From the NCBI GenBank assembly GCA_002105175.1, contig MCGE01000001.1, positions 2,232,001-2,296,000 of the forward strand: a stretch of 64,000 nt of DNA, written 5' to 3'. How positions within the stretch are numbered: the first letter of the stretch is position 1; every line of letters starts with the position of its first letter. The notes beneath the pieces were generated by a model. That model was not told the origin of the DNA and searched no databases. It saw only the letters and a program-made list of their open reading frames with translations. Source of the DNA: Absidia repens. Lineage: Eukaryota > Mucoromycota > Mucoromycetes > Mucorales > Cunninghamellaceae. Shown here piece after piece: positions 59,436 to 64,000 of this stretch. The position numbers and the translations under genes are program-made.

Positions 59436-59820
59436 GTTTTATATACAATCTATAAATTTCTCTACCCATCAGCACTTTATTCACGACTATGAGTCTAAAA
59501 ATAAACGTTGTACGTTATAACCTTCCATTGTGTCAATGTAAGGTCCTGGTCCGACGTTGGTAGGTGGAAATTAAACAAAAAAAAAAGGTACAGGCAACAG
59601 TTTCAGGATACCAAAACATAGAGCTAGTTTGGGCATATAGGATGAAAAGGAAAGTAGCAGACACCGATTTTCCGCTAACTCGTTATAAAAAGTGTGCCGA
59701 TATTTTGGAGATATCTCTAAAATTCTGTCAACTTTGGAGGTATCTCTATTGGTGCCACATGCGTCCGATAATTGGATATAGGCGGCGTCTTGCAGACAGT
59801 AAAGCGTTTGCTAAAACATT

Positions 59821-60670
59821 AAAATCCCGCCCACGTGGTAAATTTTTATTGTTTACTCCTTTTTGTTCCGTCTCTCTTTCTTTCATTTTCTTTTTTTTTC
59901 CTTCCTTTTTTTCTTCACCATTCAACTTTTTTTAAGGTCATGGTGATCATAGATTAGTGTCAGGACTAGTTTAAAAGGGTTTTCAGAACAGGGATTACAA
60001 GATGCATGAGGAGACCCTTTCATTTTGAATTTAGGATCTAAGGACGCCATTAGTTGGCTTTTTGAAACCTCCATTGGTATAGTTTACTATTCTTTACTAT
60101 TCTTTTATCTATAGTTTGTACCTGTATATGAATAAAATATTTCCTTTTACTGCTTCAATGAAAAATGTCTCAATAGCGTTTCTCATTTCTTGTATAGTAG
60201 ATCTATCTTTTACTACCATCCCGTTTGGATTAGTATTGGCCACTTTATATTTCAGTCAAAGGTACCGCTTTTGTCGTTCTCATGCCTTGTAACGTACGAT
60301 TATGTTAGATTCCATGCTACAATCTTGTTTCTGGATTAGCGTTTACTATCCTTCAAATCACACTTTAGACTTCCTCATGCTTTGTCCAATAGATTCTTCC
60401 ATTAAATCCCATGCTACTATTAACCTCTCACCTTTAGCTGTAGTATCTACCAGTGTCATTCTATAAAATGTACCTTTACTGTTAGCTATACTTTAAATCG
60501 CACGTTAGAAGTTCTCATACTTCGTCTAATAGATTGTTTTATTGAACCCCATGCTATTTTGAAGTCTCTCTCCTTTTTTAGTTCTGATATCTACCGCTTC
60601 ATTCAATAAAGTATGCTTTTGTATAAACTATCTTCTGACCTATCGTATAACCAAAAATAGCGTTACTATA
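59821..60670 (+). repeat. Family R3 dispersed repeat copy
   Basis: Head AAAATCCCGCCCACGTGG (CACGTG at 59832-59837), T/C-rich tract to 59935, then body phrases ATTAGTGTCAGGACTAG, GGGATTACAAGATGCAT, CATTAGTTGGCTTTTTGAA. In the second half the phrase with TTCnTCATnCTTnGTC-AATAGATT occurs twice (60370, 60515), an internal duplication. Confidence 0.75.
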
Positions 60671-61794
60671 ACTATTTTTTTCTCATACACATATGCATAA
60701 ACATATTCTATACACACCAAAAACTAAGAGAGACAGAGACAATGTTTATCTTCCAAATATCTTTATTGAGGTAAAAAGTAATGATCAGATAATGCTGTCA
60801 AATAAAGCAATTAATTTGTTAATTGATTGACTGGATAATTTTTATATTTCCAAAGGGTGTAGCGTACTGTATGATGACTAATGATACAGAATGGAATAGT
60901 TTCTAGACTGCTAGCGTCTTGGAATGAAGCCACATTCATATGTACTTAATTTGAGATGAGTCAGGAGAATACAATAGTAGTAGAACTTGACCTCATCTAC
61001 CACCAAGGAGATACAGTGAACCTTGATTGGCTTCCACCATTATAAGAAGAAGAAGAAAGATTGTTTTTCGTTCTCAAAAGGGAGTTTTTTCTTTTTCTTA
61101 CCGTACTTCCATTTAGAATAAAAAGGGTCCAATAACAAATGGCAGACAAGAAAGTAATAAAATACACCAGCGTCCAACTTAGTCTTTTGAGAGATCAGCA
61201 GAGCAATTTTACTACGTAGGCATCATGAGGCATCCGTAAAGAGATCGTCACTAGACTAAAGCCCTTTATGGTTTTGATATCACCAATGACCACGGGAGAG
61301 GAATTCAAAAAAAAACACCACACCTGAACAATAACGGTTTCAAACTTGCATGCCACTAAAGATAGTTAACAAAGTAACATTGGCACGCCGACCCCAAAAA
61401 GAAGCAGAGAAAGTCATGAAAAGCAAAACCAGAAAGAGTTGCCCTCTCATTTGACCAAATCTTGTTCTGCCAAGTGCTTTGCTGTCAATTCCCATCCTCA
61501 AACCCTATCTGCCTTGGCGTCTTGACAAGTGGTGATCTTACACCGTAAAATAAAGAATTTGGTTGGTGTTGAATTTTAAACATGATATATAAACTTTCTT
61601 TTTAAAAAGACTATACAGTACAGTGAAGAGGTTCACGGAACTTGACCTAATCTGTTCCATCGTGTCCGCAAAGACATCAAAATAACATTATATACTGTTG
61701 TAATTATTGTAAAATCTGAAAATAAAAAAGGACTGGTTTCCTTTTATGCATCCACCAAAAAATAATAATTACGAGTAACCAAAAAAATAAAAAT
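60671..61794. other. Spacer without recognised gene or repeat
   Basis: AT-rich. A CTTTATTGAGG step at 60768 could be a minus-strand polyadenylation signal, but no reading frame or splice-joined exon set is seen on that strand up to 61600. Confidence 0.4.
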
Positions 61795-62480
61795 GTAAAT
61801 CCCGCCGACGTGAAATATTTATTTACTCCCAATTTTTTTTTCCCTGGTGGCTCTCTTTCTTTTTCCTTTCATTTTTTTCCTTTAATTCTTTTCAATTGCG
61901 GCTCCTATAGGGTTATGGTGGACTTAGAATAGTGTTAGGACTAGTTTAGAAGGGTTTTCAACTCAGGGACTACAACATGCATGGGGAAACTCTGTCATTT
62001 TGGATGTAGGTTTTGGGCCCGCCATTAGTTGGCTTGTTGAAGCCTCCATTGGCTTAGTTTAGTTTTAGTTTGTCCATAGTTTAAATATATATTTTAATAA
62101 ATGTGTATCATTTTAATAGCCTCAATGAAAAATGTCCCATTTGTTTTCAAATGTCTTGGGCAGTAGATCCTTATTAACAGCCATCACTCTTTTTGATTAG
62201 TGTTGACTGTTGTTGGACTTTAGTAGCATATGTCCTTTAGCCTGTCTCATATCTTATATAATCCATTAGCTACCATTTTACGAACATCCCTTCAGATTAG
62301 TGTTGGTCATTCTTCAAATCTCCATCATGCTTCCTCTAGTAAATCCCTCCATTAGGGCCCTTGGTTTAATGAACCCCTCTCCTTTAGTTTTAGTATCTGC
62401 CATACTGCTTCAATAAAATCTGTTCTTTTTATCAACAATCCTTAGGCCTATTATATAATATGCAAAGCCATTGTTGCTGC
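61795..62480 (+). repeat. Family R3 dispersed repeat copy
   Basis: Head AAATCCCGCCGACGTG (one change from CACGTG), pyrimidine-rich tract, body AGTGTTAGGACTAGTTTAGA, GACTACAACATGCATGGGG, CCATTAGTTGGCTTGTTGAA, tail to TTTAGTTTTAGTATCTGCCA. Confidence 0.75.
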
Positions 62481-64000
62481 TGTTTTGTGAGTGTCCTACG
62501 ATAAAACTGCTCTCTAATGCCCCTCGCTATATCCACATGCCCCCTTCAAAACCTCCCCTTATAAAATGATCGACAGTCGTAGTTCACGTAATATCAATCA
62601 TTAAAGGCCGCGCGGCCAGCATTAGTCTCCTCCACGCTAGACGTATTTATATATCCAACATTGTTTTTTGCATGTGAGGTATACAGTAATGATAGTAACA
62701 AATGGAGTCCTAAGGGACCTTCTACTAAGAAGTAAAATGGCAGGAGTGCCTAGTGCTATCAGAAGCCATTTGCATTGAAATAAAGAAAGCGATGTTGTCC
62801 AAGTATTAAAGCTTGTTTTTGATGTTCGCCGAAAATCACTCAAAAAAATCCGAATCATTGGATCCCGCCAAGGCTTTCAGGACGCAATGAAGAACAGCCT
62901 TCAATAACGGTATATCCTGTATAAGCGGCCAAGGCTCGGGTCAATAACCAAAAAGGTTGGTCTATATTAGTTTCGTTTTTTTTTTCTGCTTGTCTGATTC
63001 AAATCCCGCCCTCTCTTTGATCATGTTTCCTTTTCTAGGCTCCCTTGGGCCCAAGCAAATTGTTTGGGCTAACAGATGAGTCTGCTTATAAATCGATGTT
63101 TAGTTTTATCTGCATATTTGTACTGATCACGGTTGAGCACCTAACAAACATAAATCCAGGGGTAAGTTCAAATAGCAATGCAGTCCAGGGTTTTAAAGTG
63201 CCAATAGTAAATTCATGTCGGCCCAATCAGATCCACGAGAGCACTTAAAACGTGCTTCTGTTATGGAGTGACTCAAAAGGACGGTGTAACAAAACAACAG
63301 CCAAAAATTTCTCGTGAGTCATTTATCATTATGCACACCCGACTGTTTTTACCCTTGCATTGTTTCCGATCGCAAGGTTAGGAAAAAAAAAGTGGTTGTT
63401 GAGGTGGAGTTGGAATTTTATTTAAATCTGATAAGGATTCTATATTTACATTTTTTATATTTGCACGGTTGATGATGGGAACAATCGATTGACAACTTCT
63501 TTTTTTTTTAAAAAAAAAAAAAAGAAAAATTTATAGTTTATAACATACAAACACGTGGATAAAATCAAACACTGCTGTTCATTGGAAGGATCCATGATGA
63601 TGCCATTCATTTCCAGTTTAGCAAACAAGAAAGAAAAAAAGGTACGGATTGAATGTCCGACAAAAGAATCACGTACAGACAATTTTTTTATTAGAGCTTG
63701 AGTAAGAGGGAATCATAAAAAAAGATCAACAGTGATCAACTATGTAGAAAGGGTATGCAATCGATTGTATATGAGTATAAAGAAAAAAATTCGCGATTTC
63801 ATAAAAAAATCATAAATGAAAAAAATATGCATGGTGTGAAAAATAATAATAAAAAAAAAGCGAGTGGCTAGGCAAATAGACATAGAATGAGTGAGTGTAA
63901 GTATGGGTATTGGTTGCTTATCAACGCTATCGAGAATATAGTCAAACGATAATGTCAGTGAAGGGAGAGGAAAAAGAGAGAATGGAGATAGATAATGAGA
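62481..64000. other. Terminal spacer with a 12-bp GC palindrome and a kinesin-like scrap
   Basis: GGCCGCGCGGCC at 62606-62617 stands out in AT-rich sequence. A further AAATCCCGCCCTCTC at 63002 resembles the R3 head without the E-box. Two frames of 67-75 codons (62637-62858 minus; 63045-63248 plus) have no supporting evidence. No gene is called here. Confidence 0.4.
63641..63707 (-). pseudogene. Kinesin motor fragment
   Basis: On the minus strand it reads LTQALI, a short unlike stretch, then DSFVGHSIRT. The middle 20 bases (63651-63670) equal 57782-57801 of the kinesin motor on the other strand. Surrounding sequence shows no further motor homology. Probably a scrap of a duplicated or second kinesin gene. 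Confidence 0.4.

Noticed and set aside
62637..62858. 73-codon minus-strand frame with a hydrophobic stretch
   Set aside because: No family motif, no splice partners, and it lies beside a repeat.
63045..63248. 67-codon plus-strand frame
   Set aside because: Composition unlike the host genes around it, no recognised domain and no continuation.

Overview
The window looks like nuclear DNA of a filamentous fungus, most likely an early-diverging one of the Mucoromycota (order Mucorales or close to it). The grounds are AT-rich intergenic DNA, many short introns (about 50-180 nt) with gtaag/gtaa donors and TAG/CAG acceptors, long A/T homopolymers inside introns, proteins of fungal type (TVP38, TRAPPC10/Trs130, a kinesin-13, a CUL4-like cullin, a mitochondrial SSB), and chromodomain Ty3/gypsy retroelements. 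The lineage call is inference; no marker here fixes genus or species.

Layout. 1-21.3 kb is gene-dense: UDP-GlcNAc pyrophosphorylase (3' part outside the window), a Sec7-PH Arf-GEF of EFA6 type, a decayed or mis-assembled glycosyltransferase-like locus, a TVP38-type membrane protein, TRAPPC10, and a CUL4-like cullin divergent from it. 21.3-42.4 kb is a transposon-rich island with no host gene I can support. It holds dispersed repeat family R1, tandem arrays, several solo LTRs and, at 25,597-36,531, a full-length chromovirus (element A) carrying a second full-length chromovirus (element B, 26,059-31,736) in opposite orientation inside the start of its gag-pol ORF. Both keep identical-looking LTRs and perfect 5-bp target duplications, so both insertions are recent. 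42.4-59.1 kb is gene-dense again: an SGNH/GDSL hydrolase, a TLDc protein (MEAK7 type), a SWIM-domain SWS1/ZSWIM7 homologue, a kelch protein, a GON7-like KEOPS subunit, mitochondrial SSB, a multi-span membrane protein and a kinesin-13. 59.1-64 kb is repeat-rich (family R3, a GAT microsatellite, a small kinesin-like fragment).

The host genes form no operon or cluster; they are unlinked housekeeping functions: cell-wall sugar supply (UAP1), vesicle traffic (Arf-GEF, TVP38, TRAPPC10), ubiquitin ligation (CUL4), recombination and mtDNA maintenance (SWS1, mtSSB), tRNA modification (GON7), microtubule depolymerisation (kinesin-13), and possible TOR/lysosome signalling (TLDc). Exon models were worked by hand. 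For eight genes (Arf-GEF, TVP38, GDSL, TLDc, SWS1, mtSSB, membrane protein, kelch) the exon lengths sum to a multiple of three. The kinesin does not sum unless an alternative acceptor is used, and this is reported as a finding.

I saw no CRISPR array, biosynthetic cluster or clear new defence system. The most unusual items are the nested pair of young chromoviruses that share an odd post-LTR leader instead of a tRNA-type primer site, the R3 repeat with a conserved E-box-like head, and the R1 paralogues that preserve the empty sites of several LTR insertions.
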